Below, in pieces: positions 1 through 11,450 of a stretch of DNA of 64,000 nt. The notes beneath the pieces are model-generated. The model did not search any database. It was given only the letters and a program-made list of their open reading frames with translations, and was not told the DNA's origin. Numbering within the stretch: the stretch's first letter is position 1; each line of letters starts with the position of its first letter. Source of the stretch: Certhia americana (Eukaryota > Chordata > Aves > Passeriformes > Certhiidae); contig CM031864.1 in assembly GCA_018697195.1 (NCBI GenBank), positions 26,050,086 to 26,114,085 on the forward strand, in the 5' to 3' direction. Position numbers and translations under genes: made by a program.

Positions 1-3000
1 AGGGAGGCTGGAAGCACTGATGCCCTGCAACATCCCTGCCGAGGATTCAAAGGCTGATCTCCCTCCATGCTCCCTGTGTGAGGGTGGGACAACCTCTCCA
101 GCCTTGCCAGACATGAGTTTAATGAGGAACTGAACTAAGATCCCCTTGCAGGTGACTTGCTCTCCTCCTTCCCGGCGTGGAGAAGGTAAATGAGATCCTG
201 TGCTAAGCACAGAAACACTCTCCAAACCTCCCAGAGCTGTGGAAAGGACTGCTCGAAGTAGATGCTTTCACAACACCTGAGGGATGAAGGGTTTGGGGTG
301 GAGATGGACACCTTAGCTTTAAAGGCTTGGGCTTTCGTGGCTCCCTAAATTGTCCCTGAGCTCCTGGCACAGAGCAGCCACCCTGCCAGGTTTGTGGCCC
401 CCGTCAGCAGCAAGTGATTTTGTTAAATTCCTTCTTTCACCTCTGGCTTCAGAGGCTTTTGGGAGCTCATTTATCCTTTTTCGTGGTTGGTGTTAAATCC
501 TCCTGTCCTGGCTGACTGTGTAGCTCCTGACTCGAGTTTTCTTCTTGCGTTGCCTCTTCAGAGGAAGTGACGTAAAGTGCCTGGAGAGAGTTTTTAAACC
601 TGCCAACCTCTTCAGTCTCCTTTTTAAGGGCAGTGAAAGCTGCCATTTGTGTGAAAATCAAAAGGGATGTGGATCTCCAGGTTTCAGTAAATTATTCCTG
701 TCACTTGGGCTCTGACTTCTGTATTTAGGCTTCTCTGAAACTTATTAAGCATATCTGAAAAGTAGAAGGGAAAGCAGCACACCACAGGTCACAGTAAATG
801 ATGTTGTTTGTATTTTGTCTAGACTAGGAGAGGCAGTAAATTAGTCTGGGCTCCTCACATCAGGGAGACTTTAGATGACATTGAATATCTGAGTGTTTCT
901 CTGCAGGGACACGGTGTGACATTGTAATTCCTAACTTTTATCTAATTTTGAATGGAGAGGAATGGAAGTGTGTGATGTCTATCAGCAAATTAGGACATGG
1001 ATAGACAAATAACCTTGGTCTGGAGAAGGAAAGCACAGCCTCGTGTTGGTGATGGGGAAGAAATGCATTTTGTTGTGGTTTGCAAATTCTCATGGGACCT
1101 TTCATGAAACACAAACTGAGCACATCTTTTGTCTTCCCCTCTTCCCCTCTTTTATATCAGCCCCAAACCACTCACTAAATGTGTTTTTTTGTGCTGGTTT
1201 AGCTTTAATTGAAGTGTTTGTGGTTTGCCAGAGCAGATCAGATTGGGTGGCATTGCCCTTCTTACTATTCCGACTCACTCAGTGTCACTCCATCTGTAGG
1301 GTCAGCACAGGTAGGATCTTGCAAATGCTTGAAAAATCGTTTTGGGTTTTTTTTTTTGGTTTTTTTGGTTTTTTTTTTTCCCTAAGCATGGACCATGGAA
1401 ACCACACATGGAAAAGACACAGAAAGAAGACATAAAAAATGTGTGACTTGCCCAAAACCAACTGGTGTTCTAGAGCTTGCAGGTGTTCCCAGAATCCTTT
1501 GTATAATAGGAAACTCTTTTTTTTTGCATATTATTTTCCTGAAGTAAATTGAGGACTCCTTATTATCTTCTTGCAGCGTGCAGACAGAGCATTCCTTCTG
1601 TTAGTTCCTCTCCTGGCTTTGGGAACTCTGCATGACCAACCTGAGCTGGATCTTTTATTCCTCAGTCTGGGATTTTGGGAACTTTCCTGAGAAAATGAAT
1701 TGTGACACAATTAATCTGTGCAACCTTTTCTATTCCTTGCTAGAGAGTCTTAAATTGTATTTTAAGTGAGGAAAAAGATGTGAATTTACTCTTGTTTTGG
1801 AAGGAAAGGAAAGGATTGAGTGCTTCAATCCTTGGAAATTGCTTATTACAGAGGACAGCTTCTGGTTTATTTTGTGTGCAGGTGATATGTGTTTGTAAAG
1901 TTTTATTGCCCAGTTCAGTCTCATTACAGCACCTTTTGGAGGTGTCACTTCTGAGAAGGGAGCAGGAGGGATGGAGGACAGAAAGGCCTCCTGCCTCCAG
2001 GCACTCCCTTACTCCAAGTCCTATTACTCATGTTAAATCCTAGCTCTCCAACATTTATCTTGCAAAATGCCCTGTATTTTTCTAAAATGATTAGATTGAC
2101 TAAAGAAATAGAGACCTATTTTATATGATGATACCTTGTGAAATTAAAGTTGACATGAGATAGACTTTGTCTGGAGAGGCACTTTAGACAGAAAAGTAAT
2201 CAATGGAGAAAGTTCTAGGGAAATGTTAGCATAAGAATGAGTGGTTTCAAATAGTCTGCTCATAAATTCCAGCTGGACTTCAGAAGTTTGCTCACAGATA
2301 GAGGAAATGAGGTTCTGGAATGACTTTCCAATAATAACGGGAAAAGCAATCAATCGAGTTGTGAAGATGAAATAAGTTTTGTGCAGTAACTGTGCTATGA
2401 AATTGTAATCTCATTCATTCTCTGGGAACTTCCTCACAGGCCTGTGTTTCTGTCCTAGTGGAAATTCCCCAGTAGGCAGGATTGGGGCTGTATTGGCAGA
2501 ATGGCATCCTCTAAAGACTCTTTTTTTATGAAATTTCATAAAAAAACATCTCATAGGCTTTCAAGACTCTTTATGGATAAAAAGTGGACTGGGGTGGCCC
2601 TGGCTGGCTACTCTCTCACACCCCACTCCTCAACACATCCCATTGTTCCTGTGCTGGTGGAGAAGATCGGATGTAATTAGTTGATTCTTCTGCCGTTGTG
2701 CCTTGAAGTGTAGAAAAAATTCCTTTATTTTTGAGCATTTCTAACTTTCTTCACTGTTGGCATCTCTAAAGGCCTCTGAGAGACATAAACAGCAACGTTC
2801 CCATTTTTCACATGAAAATAAACCTTGCCAGCTTGGTCGGAACTAATTTTCTAATTAATGGCTCCCTGATTTTCTCTTTTCCTTAGAAGCTGTGGTATTC
2901 CTGTGGATAACAGCACTTTTGTTCTTGTTAGGCTCAACTGGGTTATTTTTCCCTGGTGAGTATCTTTTTTGATTTAACTGTAGACATGTAGGGAGAACAA

Positions 3001-4131
3001 TATGTGTAAGATAAATCAAAGTGCACAGAAAATATTCATTAAAAATATAGGTCCTTGTCTCACTTGCCATGGAAGAGCAAGATGTAAGATTGCTTTTCTT
3101 TAGACCTTTTTCTCACAGCCTATTTACAGCCCCTTACCTTTTTTCTTTTTAAACTTTATATTTCTTTCCCAAAAATCAGCAATGTGTTTAACAAGAGGAA
3201 ACATTCTCCTTTAAAGGTCACCCCACTCTCAGATGGACTTGACTGTTGATTGCACTTGAGCTCACAGCTTTAATTCACATTAACCTAATTTGTTTTTAAT
3301 TAAGCAATATCTTTTTAGCAAAGACAGTCCACGACTGCTGTCAACAGGTAAATTTTGCTCTTTAATACGTAGTTTTATATTTTAGTTTAACAGAGATGAA
3401 GCTTTGAGGATGATTTATTCGGACTATAGATTTCCAAGCAGGAATGCAAATTGTCTCACAATTTGCTATGGTCCAATTTAATCTAATAGATTTCAAAGTG
3501 AATTCTAATAGAAACAACTCACTCAGCCATAGACCCAGCTGCATATTTTCATGTATTTCCTTGGTACCCAGTGTGTACCAGGTAGTATTTCTGTTTATTA
3601 ACACTGACCCTGTCCTGTAAAGACCCTTTCAGAACTGGTGGGCTTCCTCTTCCTCCCTTGTCATCAGAAAAGCTCTTTGCTAGTGGTATTCACAAAATAC
3701 TGCTTTGGGGTGGGCTAATCAAACACAAACTTTTATATAAGGGTTGCAGTGCTTAAAAAATGGAAAACAAACAAAAAAACCCCAAGGACCCACAGATTTT
3801 TGGGGTAAGCCCTGGGTTAGTGTTTTTCTTCAACTTACTTGATTTTTCCTGTTTTCTGAAGGACATCAAAGAAGAGAATATGAAGAATGTTGTCTGGAAT
3901 CAATTAGCAGCAGCTCTCTGAATTAGCAGCATAGCAAATTTGGATGATCCTGTGCCAGGACTTGTTCATGATGAAAACATTGTTGTCTTTTCAATTAAAG
4001 ATGTTAAGTTTTCTGACTGATATGTTTTGGATGATAAGCATCGTTGTATTGGAATTGTTTCCTTAACAGTGGCAGGAATACAGTATTTCTTTCCTATCCT
4101 ACACTGGTTTGGGTGCTACCAACACCATCCA
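1..4131. other. Non-coding tract, no gene recognised
   Basis: Open frames here are short (under about 130 codons), lack recognisable domains and overlap on both strands, so I treat them as chance frames. The tract holds a T/G-rich run at about 1340-1379, several short A or T runs and a perfect palindrome at 2521-2546. It could be intronic or intergenic; nothing in the sequence decides between them. Confidence 0.6.
2521..2546. repeat. 26-bp perfect palindrome
   Basis: Seven T, then ATG, AAATTT, CAT and seven A read the same on both strands with no spacer. The tract is AT-rich, so chance expansion of A/T runs around a small palindromic core is possible. No function is assigned. Confidence 0.85.
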
Positions 4132-4390
4132 CTGAATCACAGTACCACAGTATGGTTTGGGTTGGAAAGGACCTCAAAGCCCATCTAGTGCCACCCTCTG
4201 CCATGGGCAGGAACACCTTCCACTAGAACCTGGACACTTCCAGGGATCCAGGGGCAGCCACAGCTTCCTTGGGCAACCTGTGCCAGGGCCTCCCTACCCT
4301 CACAGGCAAGGATTTCTCCCCAGTATCCCATCTACCCCTGCCCTCTGGTGCTGGGAAGCCATTCCCCCTTGTCCTGTCACTCCAGCCCAT
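4132..4390 (-). mobile_element. CR1 LINE fragment, 3' end
   Basis: This is the reverse complement of the avian CR1 3' region. It has the 'GGTTTGGGTTGGAAAGGACC' type tail, the 'CCATGGGCAGG' block, 'CACTTCCAGGGATCCAGG' and the 'CCTTGTCCTGTCACTCCAG' block in family order. It is 5'-truncated, as most CR1 copies are, with no coding capacity. A short internal deletion follows the 'AACACCTTCCACT' block. Confidence 0.9.
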
Positions 4391-5569
4391 TTTAAACTGT
4401 TTATTTGTATTATTTGTTTCTTGTTGGTGTTAATCACATAATGCTGATTCCTTGCATAGAGCACAATTTCTGTGCAAAGAAACCAAACAAGAAAATATAA
4501 TCCTGTCTAAAATATGCAAGTGAAAGGGTAAAAAGGGTCTTGGAGAGTATTAAAACATTTCAGATGATATTTGGCAGCTGAAGGCATACAAATTCCTAAA
4601 TCTTTCTGAATTAGTAGTGATTAGTAAATATTATACATGCATTTCTAGGGTTTTTTGCCTTTTCTTTTAAGCCACTTCTGTGTTCTGACAGAACAAGTGG
4701 AAATTGTAGCAATTGTGACTGGAATGCTGATAACTGCAGCAGGCTCTTTTAGGAAGTGGGATTCATTAGCTGGTTTTGCTTGAGCTGTATAATATTATTA
4801 GTATTACATGTATACTTACACAACTAATTTGCTTTGCTTGTGACAAGACAGAACAGAATTCTTACATATTTAATTTTTTTGCTCCTTTGCTTGTTAGTTC
4901 TTGGCAATGGAGTAAAATTTGCCTGTGGAGTAAACCCTTTCCTTCTAATAGGAGGTTCTCCTCAAAACACTTAAATTTTTGTTATTTCATGTATTCTCTC
5001 CTCCTTCTCCCCTCCTTGCTGGACTTTTTGATAATAGATTCTTGTTTTTTTGTGTTGGTTCTTGGGAAAACTATTGAAAAGGAAGTCAGCAATAGTAATC
5101 AAACTGAATTATAGCAAAGCTCTGGCTTTCAGCTCACAATTGCTACAGAAATTGGATCCAATTCATTATAAACTATAGGCACATATAAGTGAAATTTCCT
5201 TTCCTTTATTCATCTGGTTACTTGATGTTTTCTTTCTTACAGGTTCTTTTTTGCAGGAAATATAACCACCATGTCCTGTCTGCCTACATGGGAGACCCCA
5301 TTGCCCTTAACTTTGGGAGAAACAGGTAGGAAGTGTTTCCTTCACTTAAAATCTCAGGTGTTTTTTATTTTACTTTCTTTTTTCCCCCTGCTTAGCACTC
5401 TGGTCCAAAAGGTGTGTCTTTTACTGCCTCTCACAGCCACATTTCTAGTGCTGCTGCTGCTCTGTGCCTGCATTTGTGCTTGTTAAGGAAAAAGTGCTGG
5501 AGGCTGCTTCTGCTTCCAACAATTTTATTGCATCCCTATATTTTTTCTGTGCACACCTCTGCTTCGGGT
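4391..5569. other. Non-coding tract, no gene recognised
   Basis: AT-rich sequence between two CR1 copies. A 112-codon frame at 4776-5114 is rich in hydrophobic and cysteine residues but has no domain I recognise and fits chance translation of T-rich DNA. Confidence 0.55.
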
Positions 5570-5880
5570 TCATGGAATCTCAAGATCTCTAGACCTGGAA
5601 GGGACCCTCAAGCACCATTAAGTCCAACTTCTGGCTCAGCACACCCCAGCAATCCCACCCTGTGCATCCCTAAGAGCATTGTCCAAACACTCCTGGAGCT
5701 CTGGCAGCCTTGGGACTGTGCCCATTCTCTGGGGAGCCTGGGCAGTGCCCACCACCCTCTGGGGGAAGAACCTTTCCCTCATCTCCAGCTTGACCCTGCC
5801 CTGGCCCAGCTGCAGCCATTCCCTGGTCCATACCCTGGCCATGGCCACAGGGAGCAGAGATCAGCCTGTCCCTCTTGCTG
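5570..5880 (-). mobile_element. CR1 LINE fragment, second subtype
   Basis: Reverse complement of a CR1 3' segment of a subtype different from the copy at 4132. It has the 'GACCTGGAAGGGACCC' tail and the 'CTCATCTCCAGCTTGACCC' block. The 155-codon frame across it is a by-product of GC-rich repeat sequence. It faces the same-subtype + strand copy at 6340-6669. Confidence 0.85.
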
Positions 5881-6339
5881 AGAATCTCGGTCACACACGC
5901 GTAGGTTTTGCATTATCACCCCAGCAGGTTTTGTAGCCAGCTACACTTCCTTCCTTATGCAGACTGAGTTGAAGAAGATGAGATTTTGGGTTTTGGCTCT
6001 GCACAAATTTCACCCCGTGGGTAGTGCCTGCCTCTATCAATAGTGTTGATGGTGTCTGAAATGGCAGCTCCTGGGTGTGATCACATGAAAGTAGAAGCAA
6101 TAAAATCACTGTTCAGTCACGTGGAGTGGGATACCTGCTTCACGCTGGGCTTCCTCTCAAGATATTTTTGCACCAGTGAAGCCAGTCACATTTTGCTGCC
6201 TTTCCAATCTGCTTTGTTGGATTTTTTTTCCTCTCCTCTCTGTTTTCTGTCCTTACCAAAGTCTCTGCTGAGCTCTTTGTAAAGAGCATAAGTTCTTTTG
6301 GGCTATGCTTCCTGCAGGGACATTTTTGGCATCCCCACC

Positions 6340-6669
6340 TTTGGGGCAGCACAGGAGGAGCTCCAATCTCTGCTCCCTGTGACCAGCAACAGTTCCCAGG
6401 ACTCAGGGAATGGCTGCAGCTGGGCCAGGGCAGGGTCAGGCTGGAGATGAGGGAAAGGTTCTTCCCCAGAAGGTGCTAGGGCACTGCCCAGGCTCTCCAG
6501 GGAATGGACACAGTCCCAAGGTTGTCAGAGCTCCAGAAGTGTTTGGAAAACACTCCCAGGGATGCACAGGGTGGGACTACTGGGGTGTCTGGGAAGGGCC
6601 AGGGGTTGGACTGGATGGTCCCTGTGGGTCACTTCCCACTGAAGATGTTCTGGGGTTCTGTGATTCTAT
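6340..6669 (+). mobile_element. CR1 LINE fragment, second subtype
   Basis: Same subtype as 5570-5880 but in the opposite orientation. It runs from 'AGCTCCAATCTCTGCTCCC' through 'GGCTGCAGCTGGGCCAGG' to a 3' end with the 'TTCTGTGATTCTATC' tail typical of CR1. With the - strand copy it forms an inverted pair with about 460 bp between them. Confidence 0.87.
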
Positions 6670-6836
6670 CCCAGCAGAGGCTGTTTGCCAACAAACATTT
6701 CCTGCTGGAGTTTCTGCGCTTGCAATTCTGTCACAAGGGCAGCGCCAGAGATGCTCTGCTGATATCCTGGAGGGCACTTATAGTTAAAATTAAGGTAGAT
6801 TTGTAGCCACTGTGTTGCCAATATAACTTTCCACAA

Positions 6837-7050
6837 TCACAGAATGCTTTGGGCTGGATGGGACCTCAGAGATCATCCAGACCAGAGCAGCTGTGGCTCC
6901 TCATCCCTGCAAGTGTCCAAAGCCAGGTTGGATGAGGCTTGGAGCAACCTGGGATAGTGGAAGGTGTCCCTACCCATGGCAGGGGGTGGCACTGGGTGAT
7001 CTTCAAGGTCCTTTCCAACACAAACTGTTCCATGACTTTCTGATTCTGTT
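6837..7050. mobile_element. Back-to-back CR1 fragments
   Basis: Two CR1 pieces in opposite orientation abut near 6890. The first roughly 50 bp (6837-6890) read as the - strand 3' tail: a 'CACAGAATGC' start, then 'GGGCTGGATGGGACC'. The next 160 bp read as the + strand 3' region with 'CCATGGCAGGGGGTGGCACT', ending in 'TTTCTGATTCTGTT'. This can arise by inversion of part of one insertion (twin priming) or by insertion of one CR1 into another. Confidence 0.8.
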
Positions 7051-9019
7051 GTTCTTTCTCACAAGCTGTGTGCCACATTAAAACAGGGACCTGTTACATC
7101 AGAAGTGTTTAAATTAAAAGCTGAGGTGGTACTTCAGAGCTGTCACTGGAACTCGCTGGAAGGATACGGCTGGGATTTGGGGGAAGAAGGCAACACTGGA
7201 AGCACCACTGCTTCCTTTGGGTCTGGGGTTTCACTCTGAATTCCAAAATATTTCACCCTGCAGTGCATTGTGCCTGTCTGTGTGAGGAAAAATGAAACTG
7301 GGAGCCTTGCAGGTCCCTGAGAATGGTAATCAGCCAAATTTGTGTTTTGGAGGGGAAAAGGAAGTTCTTGCTGATAAGAAAGTGTCTCTTTGATTCTTAT
7401 CTCTTTCACCTGTTGAACAATTATTGATGACTTTCATTACGGTGCTTTGTTGCTGGGCTGCTATGAAAGGAGAATAATCAGTGCTGCATTAAGGTACATG
7501 TGAAAAGCCTGTCTCTATTTGCATGGTAATGAAGTACTACCTAAGGTGTTAGAAGAAGAATCAATAGGCTAATGAGATTTTATGCAAACAATCTCAAGTA
7601 ACAACCTGGGCTCACCATTAGATAAAAGGATTTGTTTGAAATAGGAAAATACTTATAAGGTTGGTTTTCTTTCTTTAAAAAAAATGTATTTTTATATCAG
7701 TACAAATTGAAACATGAAAAAAATCTGGGTTTTTTTAAGTATTACAGAAAATAATTCCAATCTACTTGAATGCTGTTGAAATAATGGCCTAATCAGGCTC
7801 ATTCTTGTAAGTCCTGTATATCAGTTTCATTCTTTTTTTTTGGTGCTGATATTTAGCCTTGAGGATGAAGGGAGTAGAGGTCCACAGCTGAAGGCAAACC
7901 ATCCTGTCTGGAATAAAAAAAAACCCAACTAAATATTATTGCCTACATCTCTTCAGGAAACACCCACTGGCTGTGCACTGGGGGTAGACAACTTTTTGAG
8001 TGAAGAACTGACCATTTGGGGACAGTGCTTAGGTTTGGGTTTATAGATTTCAGTATTCTGGAAAAATGTGTAAATTTGCCTTTTTAGCTCTGTATTGCTG
8101 TCTTTCTTCTTTTCTATTTTAATTACCACTGATTTTTGGTGTCATTTAAGCGCAAGAGTTGCAGAAAGCCCAATTCTCAACTGGGCTGTTGGGCTGAAAA
8201 TTAAGATTTGCTGCAAATTTTGGAAGGAAGAGGGAGATGAGATCTGTGTTTTCTTGAAGAGAGACAGAGAAAGCTGCAGGGAACTGCTGTGCCCAAACCC
8301 CCTCTGGGTTAGCCTGGCTATGCCTGGGGAAAAAACTGGGAAAAACGTGCTTTTTATGCATATAAGGTACTGTGTAATAAGGTACAGAAATATGGGTTCA
8401 GCTGTGTGAGGCTGTGTGAAACCTCACAAATTGTGGGTTTATCCACCACACACAAAAAATACATTGCAAACTCTGCTGGTTTATTAGAAAGCCATGGGAA
8501 AAGCATAGGTACCATCAGAAGCTACCTCAGGCAAAAACAAAAGAAAATTTAGAAAAGGCAGAACTAAATTATTCTCTTTTTTTCTGTTTTCCCAGGTAGC
8601 TCAAGCATGAGAGAGCAAACTACATTTTTATCCAGAAATCTGCCTTCTCACTAAAAATCCTCATTCTCTTTGTGCAAAAAATGAGTTTTCTATATTTTGT
8701 CCAGTGCTTCTGCTGGGTTTACTTCCACCAGGCAGCACCATGGGTGCAGGAGGTATCTGTCCCCAGCCAGGGACAAACTCTGATGGGCTGTCATGAAAAG
8801 GACAGGGAGGAGAGGAAGGTTTCCTGCATCCTTAAAGATGCATTTTTCCTGTCAGTTTCTCTTGCTGCTCTGATATGAATGACATTGGAATGTCCAGCTC
8901 TGAGATGGCAGAAGTGATGTCCAGCCTGTGCTGTGAAGCCCTTGCTGTTCCCAAGGGTTGGGTTTTTTGTTTCCATGAGTGCTCAAAATTGAGTGGAGGA
9001 AAAGAGCCAAGTTATCTGC
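7051..9019. other. Non-coding tract, no gene recognised
   Basis: No domain-bearing frame is visible. 7440-7640 is rich in octamer-like (ATTTGCAT) and TAAT-type motifs and is discussed as a possible conserved element. The remainder is AT-rich single-copy-looking sequence. Confidence 0.55.
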
Positions 9020-9430
9020 TGAATCCCAAAAAGGTTGGGTTGGAAGGGACCTTAAATCTCTTATTCCACCCCCTGCCATGGGCAGGGACACATTCCACTT
9101 TGTTGTTCCAAGCCCTGTCCAACCTGGCCTTGGACACTTCCAGAGATCCAGGACACAGCTTCTCTGGGCATCCTGTGCCAGGGCCTCTCCACCTTCACAG
9201 GGAACAATTCCTTCCCAGTATCTCATCTAACCCTGCTCTCTGGCAGTGGGAAGCCATTCCCCCTTGTCCTGTCCCTCCAGCCCATATCCTGAGTCCCCCT
9301 CCAGCACTTCAGGCACTGAAAGTTTTTACAAGGTCTTATCAGACCCTTCTCTTCTCCAGGCTGAACAATTCCAATTGTCTCAGCCTTTTCTCACAGGAGA
9401 GGTGTTCCATCCCTCTGATCATCTTTTGCT
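9020..9430 (-). mobile_element. CR1 LINE fragment, 3' end
   Basis: Long reverse-complement CR1 piece. The order is 'GGTTGGGTTGGAAGGGACC', 'CCCCTGCCATGGGCAGGG', 'CCAACCTGGCCTTGGACACT', 'CCTTGTCCTGTCCCTCCAG', then 'CTTCTCCAGGCTGAACAA', reaching further 5' than the other copies. The 185-codon frame through it is repeat-derived. It lies about 130 bp before the ERV at 9564. Confidence 0.92.
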
Positions 9431-9563
9431 AAAGAACAGATAAATGGAATGAATTTCTAAAATGAACCAAAATAAAGTTCTTTCTTGCTAAAAATGCCAA
9501 GGAATATAGTTCCTTACAAGAATAAAATAGAAATGTTTCTTTTCTCAGTTATCACCTCCTTAT

Positions 9564-9877
9564 TGTGGTGACCAAGAGCTGGCCTGAAGGCCTCACAGTT
9601 ATAATTAATCCTAGTTTTATAACCAAAAGGTAACTAATTATACAAATACCTTGGTTATATAATTTGACCAGTGTGGACAGTTGCAGAGCAGGCCTAGGTT
9701 GTTGGGATGTGAGCAGCTAATGGCTGGTTGGCCGGGGAGCAACTGGTTAAGCTAATGAGGACTGACCACGCAGACCTTCTGGTCTATATAAGGACTATAT
9801 AACTGTACTTAATAAAGCTGGCTGTTGTGCATGAACCCAGTGTGTCCTGTTGCTTGTTTGTCTCCAAAACTGCGACA
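9564..9877 (+). repeat. 5' LTR of the 9.6-14.3 kb ERV
   Basis: 314 bp, starting TGTGGTGACC and ending TGCGACA. It has a TATA-type box (TATATAA) at about 9785-9791 and a polyadenylation signal AATAAA at 9811-9816, followed by an R/U5-like stretch shared with the 3' LTR. Its intact promoter and poly(A) region shows what the 3' LTR has lost. Confidence 0.85.
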
Positions 9878-9898
9878 ATTGGAACCCCCCCACATGAT
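9878..9898 (+). other. Primer-binding-site region
   Basis: Directly after the LTR the sequence reads ATTGGAACCCCC. A TGG start one to three bases past the LTR end is the usual position and form of a retroviral tRNA primer site. I cannot name the tRNA. The related ERV has ATTGGTGACCAC at the same place, so the two copies differ in primer or have decayed. Confidence 0.55.
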
Positions 9899-10056
9899 TC
9901 AACAGCTGCCACAGATGGAGTGGGGAGACAGAAGGGGCAGCCAGGAAGAGCTGCCTGCAGCCTTCAAGCTCTGAAGAACAGCGTGGAGAGCTGTGTTTAG
10001 TCCGGACCTCCCATTTTTATTTTTTCCTGTTTTTGTAAGTGTAGGACACCACCAGC

Positions 10057-10471
10057 ATGAGTGCATGGGCTTTGGCACCTGAAGACTGCATCCGACAGGT
10101 ATGGACTTGTAATTTAAAGAAAAAAGGGACAAAATATGATGAATGGGCTTTACTGGCCCTGATAATGAGGTGTGAGAGCCATGGACTCTCAGGGGGACTC
10201 TCTAGAGGGGACTGCAGGGGCCAGCCTGGACTTAAAAACATGGGAATGGGCTGGCAAAACTATATTTGAAGCATCCTCTATGGATGATGTGACCACTTTC
10301 AATGATATAAAGCCCTGGAGGCTTATTATGGACTTACTAAAACAGTTCAAAAACAAGTGGGATGCAAAGACAGCAGAGGGGATGCCGCAGTCGTCACCCA
10401 CTGACGCACACGGCAAAAACAGGGCGTTGGGCGAGGCACCGGGAAGCAGAGCCCCCTCACTGGGTGAGTGA
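10057..10471 (+). pseudogene. gag-like (matrix-region) remnant, frame-broken
   Basis: An ATG at 10057 opens a frame that continues into the overlapping frame 10172-10471, so the reading is split by a frame change near 10180. The start lies about 180 bp past the LTR, where gag begins in retroviruses. The stretch around 'KPWRLIMDLLKQFKNKW' is helical and basic, and the related ERV at 22.8-23.06 kb shows a matching 'KPWRL' and 'EWALLAL' pattern. The gag assignment rests on position and this cross-copy match, not on a database hit. It ends in a stop at 10471. Confidence 0.5.
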
Positions 10472-11450
10472 GGGGGGAGGATGGGTGCAGCAGCCACAGC
10501 TTGCTGCGAAACCACCGTGCAGAGCTGTGAGTCCCACCCGGGCTGAGGTGTGGGATCTGAGGTGTGTGACTCCCCAGTGGAATGTCCCATGGCAGCCCAG
10601 GGCTGCGCTGCCGCTCCCTGCAGGGACATCTCACCAGTGGAACATCTCTCTGTTGCCAGTGCCACCACCCCAGGTGGGGATGCGCTGCTGCCAAAGCGTG
10701 CCACTGGCTGGCTGCTTCAGAAATGCCTGGCCACTGTGAGCCAGCTGGCTGCTGGAGAGTGCGAGGCTGCGACAGGCAGGCACTTTGTAACAACCCCAGA
10801 CTGTGCTAGCAGCACGGCTCCCATGGAAACAGAGCCCTCTGCAGCTGTTCTAACCGCACCTGAACGAGGATTGATTCCTGTGCACTGGAAACAAACGTCA
10901 CACCCAGAAGACCCAGAGACCCTAAAATTGCCGCTACCGTGAGCATGCTGCTGCAGCCGGAGATGTATACACTGGTTAGGGACTCAGCATACATGAGAGA
11001 AGATGTCTTTGCCACTGCTGAGACAGCATGGCACCATGGCTTCCCGTTCAACAGTGGGGGATTCAGCCACACCGAGAGCCGATGCCACAGTCTCTGCCTG
11101 GATGGCACCGCTCCCTGGGGCCAGGGGGTGCCCTGACAGCAAACCCCTTTCAACAGAGCAGAGCTGTGCTGTTGCTGCAACTCAAACCCAGCACCATCAC
11201 CAAACTGCATTGCCTAGCAGCTGCAGTCTCTGTCTGCAGGATCTGTTCTTGCTTCCTGCAGCGGCGAGGGGGATGTGGTGGCACAGCCAAGATCAAAGGG
11301 GGCAGCGGGCAGGACGTGCCTGGCCCCCACAGCCCACCATCGGATAATGCTTGCCATAGAAGCAAGCACCATTCTAATATCAGTTTCTATGTATGCCTTC
11401 TAATAGCTTTGGTTTCCATGTTATGCCCTTTAGAACTTAGAGTAATTTTC
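10472..11450 (+). other. GC-rich internal ERV segment
   Basis: Pro/Ala/Ser/Gln-rich frames occur in all phases, for example at 10550-10942 and 11028-11453. None is long or has a capsid, zinc-knuckle, protease or polymerase motif that I can see. It is probably a decayed gag-downstream or spacer region. Confidence 0.45.

Noticed and set aside
5414..5881. 155-codon open frame as a gene
   Set aside because: It lies over a CR1 fragment and its composition follows the repeat; similar frames occur on the opposite strand.
8875..9432. 185-codon open frame as a gene
   Set aside because: Mostly reverse-complement CR1 3' sequence, which lacks coding function.
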